Below are positions 1-12,029 of a stretch of 64,000 bases of DNA, in pieces. The number at the start of each line of letters is the position of its first letter. The first letter of the stretch is position 1. The stretch comes from Piscicola geometra. Lineage: Eukaryota; Annelida; Clitellata; Hirudinida; Piscicolidae. The position numbers and the translations under genes were made by a program. The DNA lies in the NCBI GenBank assembly GCA_943735955.1, contig OX030966.1, forward strand, positions 1,295,018 through 1,359,017, written 5' to 3'. Below the pieces are notes generated by a model that worked only from the letters and a program-made list of their open reading frames with translations, was not told the DNA's origin and did no database searches.

Positions 1-393
1 CAAGACAAATTAAACAGCTTTATGGATTGGTAAACACACATTTTGTAAACAATACACACTGTTTAAACAAAATCTTTAAAGCATCCAAGTAGAAGAAAAC
101 TAAAACATATTTTTAAAGCGAAATTATTTATATCTTTTGTGCCAAAGTTTGTTTTGAAGCCACAATTTCTAACCGAAACCTTTTAAATTAAACGTCTAAA
201 ACACCAAATATAAAATCGCCAGTAACGGCCAACAACAGCATCTATTCATGTCTTTTAATCAAAAAACGATTACGCAAGACCAACAAAAATAACCCTACAC
301 CAACAAAAAAACTCACTAAATAACTCAAAAAATCCTACAAAAACAACCACCCAAAAAGCCTACAACAACAACAACTAAAACATCGAAAACAAC

Positions 394-3300
394 CAGCGTA
401 TGCGAGGTGTGACGCGTTGATCTTGTTAGGGGTGAAGAAGACGATGGTGACGTCAAACGGAAGTGACGACAAAAGATCCAAAATAAACCACGTCCTGAGG
501 TAGTGCCGGGAAATCTGGTCAGGGTTCATTAGCACTGTGTTCGAGTAGCTGTCCATGATGATGCCTGTGGTGGTTCGGAGGTTGAAGTGGTTACGTTAAA
601 GATTTTGTTGTAGAAGATGGATGTGGTTGGGAAAGAAGTATTGGTGGAAGATATTCTAGGTTTTGTGAGTTTAGATGGCGTGGGGAGATGGTTTAGATGC
701 TAATGACATTAGTAGTGGAGTGAGGAAAAGAATAGAGAAAAAAAACGATGTTTGGCTGATTAAAAGAAGAAAAGGCTTTCGCTAGAGCAAGATTCACTAA
801 TTCTGTTTTTTAGTTCAATGATTGTTGTAGTTATTTCAGCATGTTTTTCTAATTGAAAACGCCTACAAAAAAACTGATAACCCTTTTAACTAGCCTATTA
901 ACTTTCAATTCGGAGAAAAAAACACATTTTTATAAATCGTGGTTTCAAATGATTTTCCCCGTATTTGTTTCTACTATAGGCTGCAAGAAAAAAGTCATTT
1001 TCAAATATGTTTGAATGCTTATTTTAGTGACGATTACTGCGTGGCTAAATTAATTATTCATTAAAACGTTTTTAATTCAACATTATTTTCGTGAATCTAT
1101 TCAAATTGTTTTCATTTCTTCATGAAAATAAATTATTCACTCCAAAAGTGTTTCTTTTTTTCAAAATTATCAAGATTCTTTCCTTCCATGCAATTGAACC
1201 TAACAAATCTAATTTAAATAATAAAATGTAAATTGTATATATTATAGAAAAATAAATGAATTCACATAAGCATACAAACACACATACACATAAATAAATA
1301 AACATAAAAGGAAAACACATAAAAGAAAAAAACATAAAATAAAAACACATAAAATAAAAACACACAAAATAAAAACACATAAAATAAAAACACACAAAAT
1401 AAAAACACAAAAAATAAAAACACATAAAATAAAAACACATAAAATAAAAACACACAAAATAAAAACACATAAAATAAAAACACACAAAATAAAAACACAT
1501 AAAATAAAAACACATAAAATAAAAACACATAAAATAAAAACACATAAAATAAAAACACACAAAATAAAAACACATCAAACACATAAAAACATTCATACAA
1601 ACACATCAAATACATACACATCAAGAACAAAGACATTTTCCATTCATCTTCTTCCTTCTTGCTCGATCAATAGTGCCTACTTAATACAAGAAGCCATTAA
1701 GCGACTGCAAGAACACGTGCCATTATCCACCCACCCCATTCCTGGACATACATTTCAGTAAAATGTATTTATTTCAGTCTTGGCAACGACCTTTCTTTGC
1801 ACCTCTGAGCAGACCCTCAGCAACAACGCCAAACGGATTCAGAAAGATCATGATAGTGTTCTTATAATTTAATTCAATAATTACACTATTTTTATTTTGT
1901 TTTCATGATGGCTTAGCGGATGAGTCTGTGAGCCTATTTGCAGACACACGACCTTGGTTAATTCTGAGCCCTATTCTTACAATCACATTCGCCTATTAGG
2001 TTAACAGTTAATTAATTAAAATGTAATTGAACTATCAATTTTAATGAACCTATTTTGATAAAAGTAAAAACTATTTGAATAATTATTTGAATAATTAATT
2101 GAATAATTGGCCTCACCCGTACGAAAGTTGAGCAAGATGTCCGTCAAGAAAATGACGTCACAAATGCAATTCAACAATATCCACTTGACCCCTGGAAGAT
2201 GGACGGATGGATGGATTGATGGATGGATGGATGAATGGATGGATGGATGGATGGATGGATGGATGGATAGATGGATGGATGGATGGATGGATGGATGGAT
2301 GGATGGATGGATGGATGGATGGATGGATGGATGGATGGATGGATGGATGGATGGATGGATGGATGGATGGATGGATGGATGGATGGATGGATGGATGGAT
2401 GGATGGATGGATGGATGGATGGATGGATGGATGGATGGATGGATGGATGGATGGATGGATGGATGGATGGATGGATGGATGGATGGATGGATGGATGGAT
2501 GGATGGATGGATGGATGGATGGATGGATGGATGGATGGATGGATGGATGGATGGATGGATGGATGGATGGATGGATGGATGGATGGATGGATGGATGGAT
2601 GGATGGATGGATGGATGGATGGATGGATTAAGGGATAGATAAATGAAGCATAAAACAGATTGTTTAAATGGGAAATAGCTGAATGAATTGATAACTGGAT
2701 AATTGGAAAGATAAATAGATCATTTGATAGTTGAATAGAAAATCATTATTTTTTTTTAGATAAATGGATTGACAGACGTAACCTAGAAGGATGGCCTCGG
2801 TGAAGAAGGAGATAGCGAGAGGGAGGACGATGATGTTGATGAGGAGCATGCAGAACATCAGCAAGTCCCAGTAGAGTCTGATAGGGGTGGTGTGGCTTGG
2901 TGTGGCTTGGTGTGGTGTGGTGTGTGTCGGGTTGTGTGGTTTGGTTAAGTGTGTTTAGGTTAAGGTTGGGTGGAGATTGATAAGAGGTCTAGAGAATTCT
3001 TTTTTCCGCGGGATGACGGTGTGATATGGTGTGGCTCAGTATGGTGTAGCGTGGTTCCGTATGGTGTAGCGTGGTGAAGTGTGGTGTAGCGTGGTTCCGT
3101 GTGGTGTAGCGTGGTGAAGTGTGGTGTGGTGTGGTATGATGTGGCGTGGTGTGGTGTAGTGTGGTGTGGTATGATGTAGCGTGGTGAAGTGTAGTGTGGT
3201 GTGGTATGATGTAGCGTGGTGAAGTGTAGTGTGGTGTGGTATGATGTGGCGTGGTGTGGTATGGTGTTGTGTGCGTAAAGTAGGTTAGCGTAGTGAAGTA

Positions 3301-6300
3301 TTTAAATTACATTGTGTAGTGTTTTAATATGTGGTAGTAGGTTTGATTAAAAAGAAGATGATGATGATAAAAATGATGAAAATAAAGATAACGATTTTGA
3401 TGGTTTCGTCAAGCTAGTTTTTTTTGGTAGCTTAGTTTCAATATGATTTTTTAAACGAAAAAAGCACAGAAAGTTATAAGTTTCATAATAATAAAAATAA
3501 CCATAATAATGATTTAATAATGTATTATCATTAAAATTAAAATGAAATTCCACTATTCAAAGATATTTATATATATAATTTTTGGTTCAGGTTATTTATT
3601 AACGATTAAGGATTGTTTTTAGTGCGTCAAATTTTTTTTATAAAAACAAAGAATTGAAAAAAACTTTTTCGAATTTTTTTCCTCCTAATTTCAATTCTTT
3701 GTCAGTTTTAAAAGTTTGCGTGCAAAATTTTAATTGGAAAAAACTTAATGTTTTCAAGTAACATAATAAAGACATTTCCTTTCTCGACCCATTGAAAATA
3801 TTGACAATACAACTTTTTCAACGAAATATTTTTAATTTAAATATTTAAGTGGAATGATTATTTTGCATGTATATAAAAGCTCAATACTATATTAAAAGTG
3901 TATTAATAAGCAGAAATATCATATCAAGAAAGAATCGATTTTTTATATAATTTTCCTATAAAGAGGAGCTCAAATACTTTCTTACAACATCAATACATAC
4001 ATATTTCATCTGTATAGATTATTTTGTAAATATTTAGTGTTTTACTTAAAAAAAAATATTATATAAAGTTTTATTCAATAAAAAACTTATTTACTGGAAG
4101 AATTCTTATGATTGATCGCCCTTTAGAAAGGTAACAGGTCCTTTGTTAGCCAATGCATTTGTTAAAAAAACATACTTCACGCAAGTTTTCTATTTTTTAA
4201 GCATAAAAATGATTGAATTAAATTTTTTTAAAATAAAGAATTTATTCTATGTGCATAAACTTTTTTTGGAATTTAATAATCCCTTTCCACATCGGTATCT
4301 TTTCTATTTATTTATATATTTATAGAAATTAATTTAATTCTAACAAATTATATTAATCATAATTAAATAGATAATCAACTAGATTTTTATTTGAAATTAT
4401 TTGTAGTTTAACAAAATTTCATGGTTCAATATTTTTGGTGCCATCTAAATTAAATTTTTCTCAATAATCAATAAAACCATTTAAAAATACAATTGAAAAA
4501 AAAAACTTTCTATATATTTTTCCACAACTTTTTCTGCTTCCACGGTTTTCTCACATAAACTGCGATCAGGTGTGTGTACTTGACACGTTTCAATATCTGT
4601 TATTTCATAGTCTTTTTAATTTACTCTAATGCCAAATACATAAACGCTATTTTCATCTCTAATTAATCTTGGTCGACCTCCACTCTTCTTTTTTTTGACT
4701 TTCTACTCTTATTTTTTCCCCATTATATAATTTTCTCCCCCGCTCTCTTTTCTTCCTACCCACTTTTTTTCAAGATTTTACACCTATCTTTTTTTATTTT
4801 TCAATAACACTCTTTCTTCGCCACCATCTCTACCCATCATTCCCTGCCCACTCACCTCACAGTGCTTCTTGGGTGGATGAGCCACGACATATTTTTAGAC
4901 TTCTTATGTCTCTCTCTCAAACCTCCTTTGTTCCCAAAAAACTTCGTTGCTAGTTTGCGATCTGTTGGCTTCAAAACCGAGCCGATTTGCTCTTTGAAGA
5001 GGTTATTGTTGTTGTTGTCGTAGCTGTTGTTACCGTGAGTTTTTCTGATAGTTGTTTTCATAGGAACTTGCAGTTCCATATCCTGCGAAATAGTCTCGTT
5101 CGAGACATACTTACTGCTGCTGCTGCTGCAACTCTCGCTGTTTCGCAGACTTGCTTCTGCTTCATTCAAACCATCACTCGCGTTGATGATCGGATAGTTG
5201 TTGTCATAGATGTTGTTGTTGTTGTCGTTGTGGTTGGTATCGAATGTGTTGTAGTTGTTGTTGTGGTTATGACTGGAATCAAATGTGTTGTAGTTTACTT
5301 TGTTGTGGGAGTCGCTTAGGATACGAACGGTAGAGTTTGAGTGCGTGAGCAAGTGAGGTCGTTTGATGCCTTTTTTCCGCTTAGAAGACTGTCTGGAGAA
5401 TAGATTCTGCGTGGACTGGGGGGTGGCGTTAGCTGGCTTGTGTTCCAGCGATGTTAAGCGACTGACAAGCCTGCCAGTGCCGCTCAACTCGACAGCGTCG
5501 ATGCAGTCTACAGAGAAGTATCTGGTCGCTGCATGGATGGGGGAGGTGAGTTTGACTGTTTGATTATATTCCAATTCAATAACAGTGTTTTCAATATTTT
5601 TAATTTTTGTTTTATTTAATTTTCGAGCTAGAAATAATAATAATATATTTTGAGATAAAAATAATTAAAAATTATTATTTTGTTTTTATTTATTTATAAT
5701 AATAATAGGGGGAGGTTGCACAAGTCGGGACGATTTTTAAACGTAGCCTCATAGCTCAATTGCATAAAAAATAATTTTAATTTATCCAGCCATTATATTG
5801 ATACCTTGTCTAGGTAGGTGAGCTCAAACATAAGACTAGATAAAAAAAGAAACACAAGTTTTTTTACTTCAAACATGAACACCAAAAATTCCATGTTGAG
5901 CAACTGGGTTTCCGAGATGGAATACTCTATTCCTTAAGATGAATTTATATTGTATTTAATAAAAAATGTCATTCAAAAGTTGTATTTATCGTCAAAATTA
6001 TTTAGTTACCTAAAAAATACACAAGTTTGTATTTGAATGTGAATTGTCATTTAATTGACTAAATCAAATTAAATTTAGCTTTTAGGTTAATTTTTCAAAT
6101 GTAATTTTTTTTTGCTCTTGGCTTTCTAGTTTTCATTTCGACCTTTACTGGTTCAACTTCTTTAAAAATTGCTTCACTTTTTATAGTTTTTTTCAACTCG
6201 TTAACAATTAGTTGGTCTTTGTAAGGTGTGCTTGTCAGAATTGTGACAGCCATTTTCCACGATCACTTTTACGTTTGTAGGAACTCATGGCAGCTGCAAA

Positions 6301-9300
6301 TAAATACATTTTATAAAAAATAGTATGAATTATCATAGAATATGAGGTGCTATAAAGCCGATGTAAAAGCTAATGAATACTAATGGTTTTTTAATAAAAA
6401 AAGTAAATAATTGGTTTATATTATTTTTCAATTGTGTATATAAAGTATATACACTCTATAGTCTAAATAAAAATATACTCTATATAGTCTATGTAAAATA
6501 TATACTCTATATAGACTTATCAACTTCTACAGTCTCATTCTAAAATTCATTTTATTCGTGGTCCATGTTAGGAAACTATGACCATGCACATAATCATGCA
6601 CATAAAAGGCCAATCAATCAATTTTTAATTTTACAACTTGCACACAATAAAACTGTATTGCATCATCTTATTTCTAACAAAAATTGAAATTATTTACCTA
6701 CGGAAGTTGAAAACAAGGCAAAATGTTATCTCACAATGTTTTAACAATTCTTCTAGAAATCAGGTTTTCAAGTATTCTGATTGAATGAGACAACTTTCCG
6801 AAACGAAACCAACGTAAAAATGTGCATCTAAGATGGATGCATAAATATGAAATAAATAAAAAAATAATTTTTAAAACCCATAACTGTTCTATCTTTGGAA
6901 CCGGTTCATCTTTAGCAACCTCCCCCTATATTTTAGAGAGAAAAAGAATTGAAGTTTCTTTTTATGAAAACTGATTTTGTGTTACCAATATAAACAAAAA
7001 ATAAAAATAATCAGCGTTCTTTTAGCCCTGAAGTGTCCTTAAAGCGTCCATCATCAAAGGGGTTATGAAAGGCCATTTATGTGCGCTCAACTTTTATAAG
7101 TGCCGTATTTATAGCCAGAATTTCAAAGATTGTTTTAAATGCATATTGCAGTGTGGATAATAAAAAGTAGGCTAATCAAATTTTATGATATCTATGAGTT
7201 GGTGCAAAATAATCCATAACCACTTACCAGGAGTTCGCTTGCTCTGGTAGTAAGCCGCGTTTTTGTGAATATGATCGTGATGGTGATGCTGGGAGTGGTG
7301 GTGGGAGTGGTGATGAGAAGAATGGCTGGAATAGTGGTGTAGTTTCTGGTCTATGGACGAGCTTCTCTGAACGGAGTAGAGGTGCTGGCTAGCGTGGTGG
7401 CGTTCAACCACAGTGCCATGTCTGGTTCTCTTGGCACCGCCTATACTCTCCAACTTCGATCTGTACCTGATACTTCTTGCCTTTTGTAAGACTCTTTCGG
7501 CATGGGAAGGAGGAGGAGGTGGAGTTGCTTTCGTAGTCTGAGAAGTGCTCGGAAGGACATAAGAACTTTTTTGTGGAACTGGTTGAGTGCTCCGCTCTGT
7601 TAGTGGAAAAATGAGACCACCCGTGAGTTGACCAAGTCTCAAGTATGAGTGGTAGAGTCCGTAACTCATGATTTTCGGACTTTCCTTGCCACCTAGCTTG
7701 CTCAGAAGAGGGATTTGGTACTTTTTCGTGCCGCTGTGACTGCGTTTGAAAGTAGGCTTGACAGCTGATATGACCTTTTGGGATAACTTACTCGTCGCGA
7801 AACATCCGAAAAACTTCTTCTGGGGAAGAGTGGCAAACGAGGAAGATGGACCAGACGCTTCCTTAGATGTTTTTCGGCCTTGTCTAAAAACTCTGAATGG
7901 AAAACAACCTGGAGGAGTGGTGGAAGCTGGAGTAGCAAAAGTTACTGTTGGTTTGGGTTCTGTGTTGATGGGCTGGTTCATGGGAGAGAGGGGAGTCGTT
8001 GGATGTACGCGAATGGTGGGTGAAAATTTGTGGAAAGAAGGGTGGTTTTCATCCTCTTTGATGCAAGAAGTCTCTTCTGATTTCAAGTCAGTTTTAATGT
8101 TATTGCTTTTGTCTCCTGATCGTTTAAACGAGTTTGTACAAAAGTTTTCGTTCTTGTTGCTATGAAATTTTTGTGTTTGAACCGGAGATTGCATAGACGG
8201 AATAGATTGAAAGTCGTTTGTGAATTTAGAATTGGAAACGGCTTGGTTATCTCTGGAAACGTTTTCAGATATATTTAAGCTTTTGTTGTCACTTTTGTGC
8301 TTTCTGCAAAGATCATTTTGTTGCTTTCGTTGTTGCTGTCTTTGTTGCTGTTCGTATTGTAGTTGCTCTTGTTGTAGTTGTTCTTGTTGGAAATTATTTG
8401 CCAGTCGTAAATCTAAACTTAGTTGTGGTTTTTGTTGCTGATAATTTTGTGTCTGTGAAAAAGAGTGCTGAGTTAACTGGACGGATTTGAGTTGAGAAGG
8501 GCTGGAAGGTGGAGAAAGAATTGAATTAAAATGGTGACCCTGGATGCTTTTGGTCATTTTGAAGTTTTTTCTTTTAGCCTTTATAGCTTCCGTGGATGGG
8601 AGGGCTGGAAGAGGGTCTTCCATTTTGTTTTCTTCGGATAGTTGAGTCATCAAAGTGGTGGTGGAAGAAGTTGTTTCTAGTTTCAGAGCGAGTGAAAGAG
8701 CCTTTTTGTTCAAAATAGATTTTGAAAGCGTGCAATGATGCGGTGAAATTGGTTCAAAAAATAAAGAGCTTTTGGTCACTTCAATGCTGTTTTGTGGGAT
8801 TTCGGAAAAATTTGTATGATCGATTTGAATAATTACAGTCTGCTCACTGGGTTCATGGATGGTACACCCTGCTTGTTTGTCGGCAAGTGCGTCAATGTCT
8901 GAAGTTTCGTCACTCGTAGCAGAGGGACTGAAACAACTGCTAGACGAGGTCTTTTTCTTCCTTCTCGGTGTTCTTTTCACTTGGTTTTCCACGTCAATCA
9001 ATCTCGCCTTCTCGCTGTCTTCTTCATTATAATTAACCAGACAATCAACCAAAACGGTTTCGGCCGATTTGTTATCCCGTTTGCTTTTCACTTTGGTTTC
9101 GTGGACTCTTCTTGATCGTTTTTTCGCCTTGGAACAAGAGGTGAGTCGGTCGATCTCATTGAGAACAGGCACCAAAACCGACTTAACGCTACTCAGCGAG
9201 TTAGTCAGTGATTTTGTCTGCCAGGATTCGGACTTTACTTGAAACTTGGGAGCGGTGTGTGGCTTGTGATAGTCGTGGTAGTCATGATGGTAGGAATCTT

Positions 9301-11954
9301 TGTGTTTTTCAGTGGAATTAACAGTGTTTTTTTGTTCTTCTGGACAGCTGGGGGTGGTTTTGTGATAGTTGTTTGACCGGTCATTCCTCGGGTGTGACTC
9401 GTTGGATCGAGTTCTTTCAAGTCTTTTAAGGAGTAATTCTGAATGATATTTGTGCTGTCTGCCGTAGTGGGTGACGTACTCAAAGTGTTTTTGGCCATGG
9501 AGGTGGGAAGAGGTGGATTTGGAGAATTTGTTTATAAATTTGATGATTTTGCTTCCGTTGATTTGAGGCTGTTGGTTGTTGTTGTTGCTGTTAGTGTTGT
9601 TGTTGGTATTATTGTTGTTGTGTGAGTCTCTTTTAGTGATTTCCTCTTTATTGAAGAGTAAACCAAGAGACTCATTGTTGGAAAAGGAGGTTTGGTGGTT
9701 GTGGTCACTGTGGTTGTGGTCACTGTGGTTGTTGTGACTATAGGAGTCAGAGCTTTCAAAAGACTCGTTTGAAAATGTTTCCGTCTTGCCTGGATAACTG
9801 AAAAAATGAAAATATATAAAATTGGAGTTGAATCATTTGTTTATTTCTAGAAGTTTTAAATAAGTCTTTCTAATTATAGTTTTAGTGTTTCTTAATTAGC
9901 TTGCTTTATCTTATTTATTTTATTCTTTTGAGGTTTAATTTTTGAATACAGTTTTTTCCGATTTTACAGAACAAAAGTTATTTAGTTTTTTAACAAAATT
10001 TTTTATTTAATATTTTTTACATTTATTGTTTAAATAATTTTTTTTCGAAATATAAAAAAAAACATTTTAAAATGTGAATTTTTGTTGGTTTAAAAAATAT
10101 TTTTATAATCTCAAAGCTTTCAAATAAATCAATAAAAACATTTTTTTATTTTTTTCAATAAAAAATATGAAAGAGTGAAAAACTTTAGTCAAGTTTTGCG
10201 AACCAAAGAACGATAGAAAAAATTAATGCATAAAATGTTTAAAATATGTAAATAATAATTTATAAAAGTCGTAAATTAATATGGTATAGAAGATATGTGG
10301 TCATGTGTGCGCAGATTCTATTTATAGGCAGAATAAATTGTCGTTAAGTCACAGTGGAAGACATGCTTGTGTGGATGTGTGTGTCTTTGACAGTGTAGTT
10401 ATTCCTTTTTATGTTTTTAACAAAAAGTTTTATTTGTTTTTTGGGTTTTAATATATTCTGTATGTAGATTTTTTGGGTAAATGTATTAGTGTTTCTGGAT
10501 ATTTATCCAAAAAAAATTTTCGTGTAAGATTATGAAATGTGCATTTTATGTGTCGGTATGTCTTTGAATGTGTCGATATGTGTTTGTGTGTTTGGAGATG
10601 CTTGTTTATGCTTGTGCCTGCATTTGCATTGCAAGAGGTATCTGGCTAGAAGGTTGTAATCTTTATGACCATGTTGGGAATTACTTATGAGTGTTTTAGC
10701 TTCCAAGAAATTTCAACTTTAAAAAATAAACTTTTCATTTTTAAGAAATCTTTTTGCTTTGATGAATTCATACTTTTTGAAAGCTTTTAAAATGTCATCA
10801 GGGTTGTACGCCTGCCTGTATGTGTGCTTGGATGCGTATGTGGACTGTACAAGCTTCAGTACTTTTGTATACACACTGTGCACACAAACATATGAAAAAT
10901 TAGTTTAAATTTATGAATAAATATATTTACGAAATTTTATTTATTAAATATTTTTTTGCGACTAATTCAAAAATAAACTGAAATAGAAAAGACGTCAAAA
11001 AAGTTGACAGAATTTTAATTTGGTCCACTCCATCTTCTTTATCCACCATCTGCTTTAGGAATCCAGATTAGCAAATTCATAGACTTTTTAGGATTTTATA
11101 GGCGGTTTGATGGCATTTAAAAGAGAGTCATATAGCTTCTGAAAGGCTTCTCGACTGGTAAATACGGGGTTTATGAGTTTTTGTACCGACAAAAGTAAAC
11201 AAAATAGAAAAATTATTACACCGTAATACTATTATAATATAGAAATAAAATAATCAATAGTTAAAAATCAATGGAAAAAAGAAAACTTCGTCTAAACTAT
11301 CATAAAAACGTCAAATATTTTTGACAACTTGAAGAGCCGATCCATCTTTGAACGTCAAAAGAACCGACCAAGCAAAACAAAGCAATTTTTTAAAGAAAAA
11401 TTCTTTGACGAAAAAGATACTTCTTTTTCGATTGACTGGTTGTCTTTCCAAAAAACGAAAATAATAGCAATATGACGCAGTCGCTAAAACTTTTATTTTA
11501 TTGAAAACTACTATCGATTGCATATTATAAATCGAAAAGTCGATTAGTTAACTGCGATTGGAAGTTTGGTGCGAAAATTATTTTAAAAACACTTCTATAT
11601 TGATGATTATGTTTCAGAGACGCCGTTTGAAGAACAAACGCCAAAAAATTTATTCTACAAAACTTTGTTCCAGCAATCACACCACCATATGCGGTATGGC
11701 ACATTGTGTCAATGATACATATGTGAATACAACGCGACAAGCACTTACTATTCACTCCCCAGCAGCCCCTGTTGTTGGAGGTCGTAGGGAAGGTCGTGGA
11801 GGGAGTTTTTGGTGGAAGCTTGCACTGGCTCCGAGATGGCTCTTTTGAGAGGGGAAGAGGAGGGGGAAGCGAAGGTGAAGGTGAAAGTTGGAGGTCCTTC
11901 ACCGGGTCTTTGCCGCTTCTCGAGGGTGTCTGTCGAGGTGGAAACGAGGTTCAT
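394..11954 (-). CDS. HCN-like: HCN-type (hyperpolarisation-activated, cyclic-nucleotide-gated) cation channel, 3' part beyond left edge
   Basis: Exons in transcript order: about 11954-11749, 9797-7228, 5528-4856, 2877-2783, 2191-2117, 564-394; all junction phases agree (2/1, 1/2, 2/1, 1/2, 1/2). Conserved part: pre-S1 [15 protein letters not shown]1 [14 protein letters not shown]2 [13 protein letters not shown], then the HCN-diagnostic LLNFRTGI, and S3 [15 protein letters not shown]. Known HCN channels are tetrameric plasma-membrane Na/K pacemaker channels opened by hyperpolarisation and cAMP. S4, pore and cyclic-nucleotide domain would lie left of base 1; bases 1-393 show no S4-like exon. 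The last donor (gttgtt at 393) is weak. Three upstream exons encode about 1,100 low-complexity residues, far longer than usual HCN N termini; their membership rests on splice phase, not homology. The 5' end is not fixed: the frame stays open above 11954 and further exons are possible. KCNH channels are a less good match because FRTG and LPLAISFF are HCN-like. Confidence 0.82.
1320..1576. repeat. 15-bp A-rich minisatellite, about 17 copies
   Basis: Unit close to cacataaaataaaaa, with a recurring T/C change giving cacac in some copies. It sits in an intron of the HCN-like gene (565-2116). The Phe/Cys/Val-rich open frames on the minus strand are produced by the repeat. Confidence 0.9.
2204..2630. 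repeat. (GGAT)n tetranucleotide microsatellite, about 105 units
   Basis: Essentially perfect GGAT from about 2271 to 2628 with a few changed units at the left. On the transcribed strand of the HCN-like gene this is (CATC)n, and it ends about 15 nt before the acceptor of the exon 2191-2117, so it forms the pyrimidine-rich 3' end of that intron. The repetitive plus-strand open frames here are artefacts. Confidence 0.97.
2884..3270. repeat. Degenerate GTGTGGT minisatellite
   Basis: Variants of gtggtgtggt, gtagcgtggtgaagt and tatgatgt recur for almost 400 bp. On the sense strand of the HCN-like gene this reads CCACACCA-type repeats, running up to the acceptor ctatcag at 2878-2884, directly before the exon that carries S1. 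Confidence 0.9.
5529..7227. other. HCN-like gene intron, no further feature
   Basis: AT-rich intron between the pre-S1 exon and the giant exon. Apart from short TATATAC-type runs near 6430-6520 I see no repeat, ORF or RNA gene. Confidence 0.5.
7228..9797 (-). CDS. Giant low-complexity exon of the HCN-like gene (856 codons)
   Basis: A single 2,570-nt exon, open throughout on the minus strand. It starts after a T-rich acceptor ending ttttttcag at 9798 and ends at a strong gtaagt donor at 7227. Composition in order: Ser/His/Asn-rich N-terminal part with an NH-S-D-H-NH repeat near 9690-9725; Asn run near 9570-9620; Lys/Arg-rich block near 9060-9130; Gln-rich segment at about 8290-8400; Pro/Ser/Thr-rich middle; His-rich tract at about 7265-7330 just before the donor. 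No catalytic or known domain was recognised. One nucleotide is left at each end, matching the exon at 11749 (ends with two) and the exon at 5528 (starts with two). It could be the disordered cytoplasmic N terminus of the channel or part of an unrelated gene whose last exons I mis-joined. Confidence 0.6.
9798..11748. other. HCN-like gene intron, no further feature
   Basis: AT-rich, with a TG-rich patch at about 10350-10620. No coding signal was found on either strand. Confidence 0.5.
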
Positions 11955-12029
11955 CGTGGGAAGATGCCTGCTTGCTTGCTTGCTTGCCGGAGATGGGATG
12001 GATGCAAACTTGAAAAGCCGTTTTAAGAA

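Noticed and set aside
1120..1636. Phe/Cys/Val-rich minus-strand open frames
   Set aside because: Artefact of the A-rich 15-bp minisatellite; they resemble membrane segments only by composition.
2107..2642. Plus-strand open frames of endless Trp-Met-Asp-Gly
   Set aside because: Produced by the (GGAT)n microsatellite; the flanking sequence on the minus strand is a real HCN exon (2191-2117).
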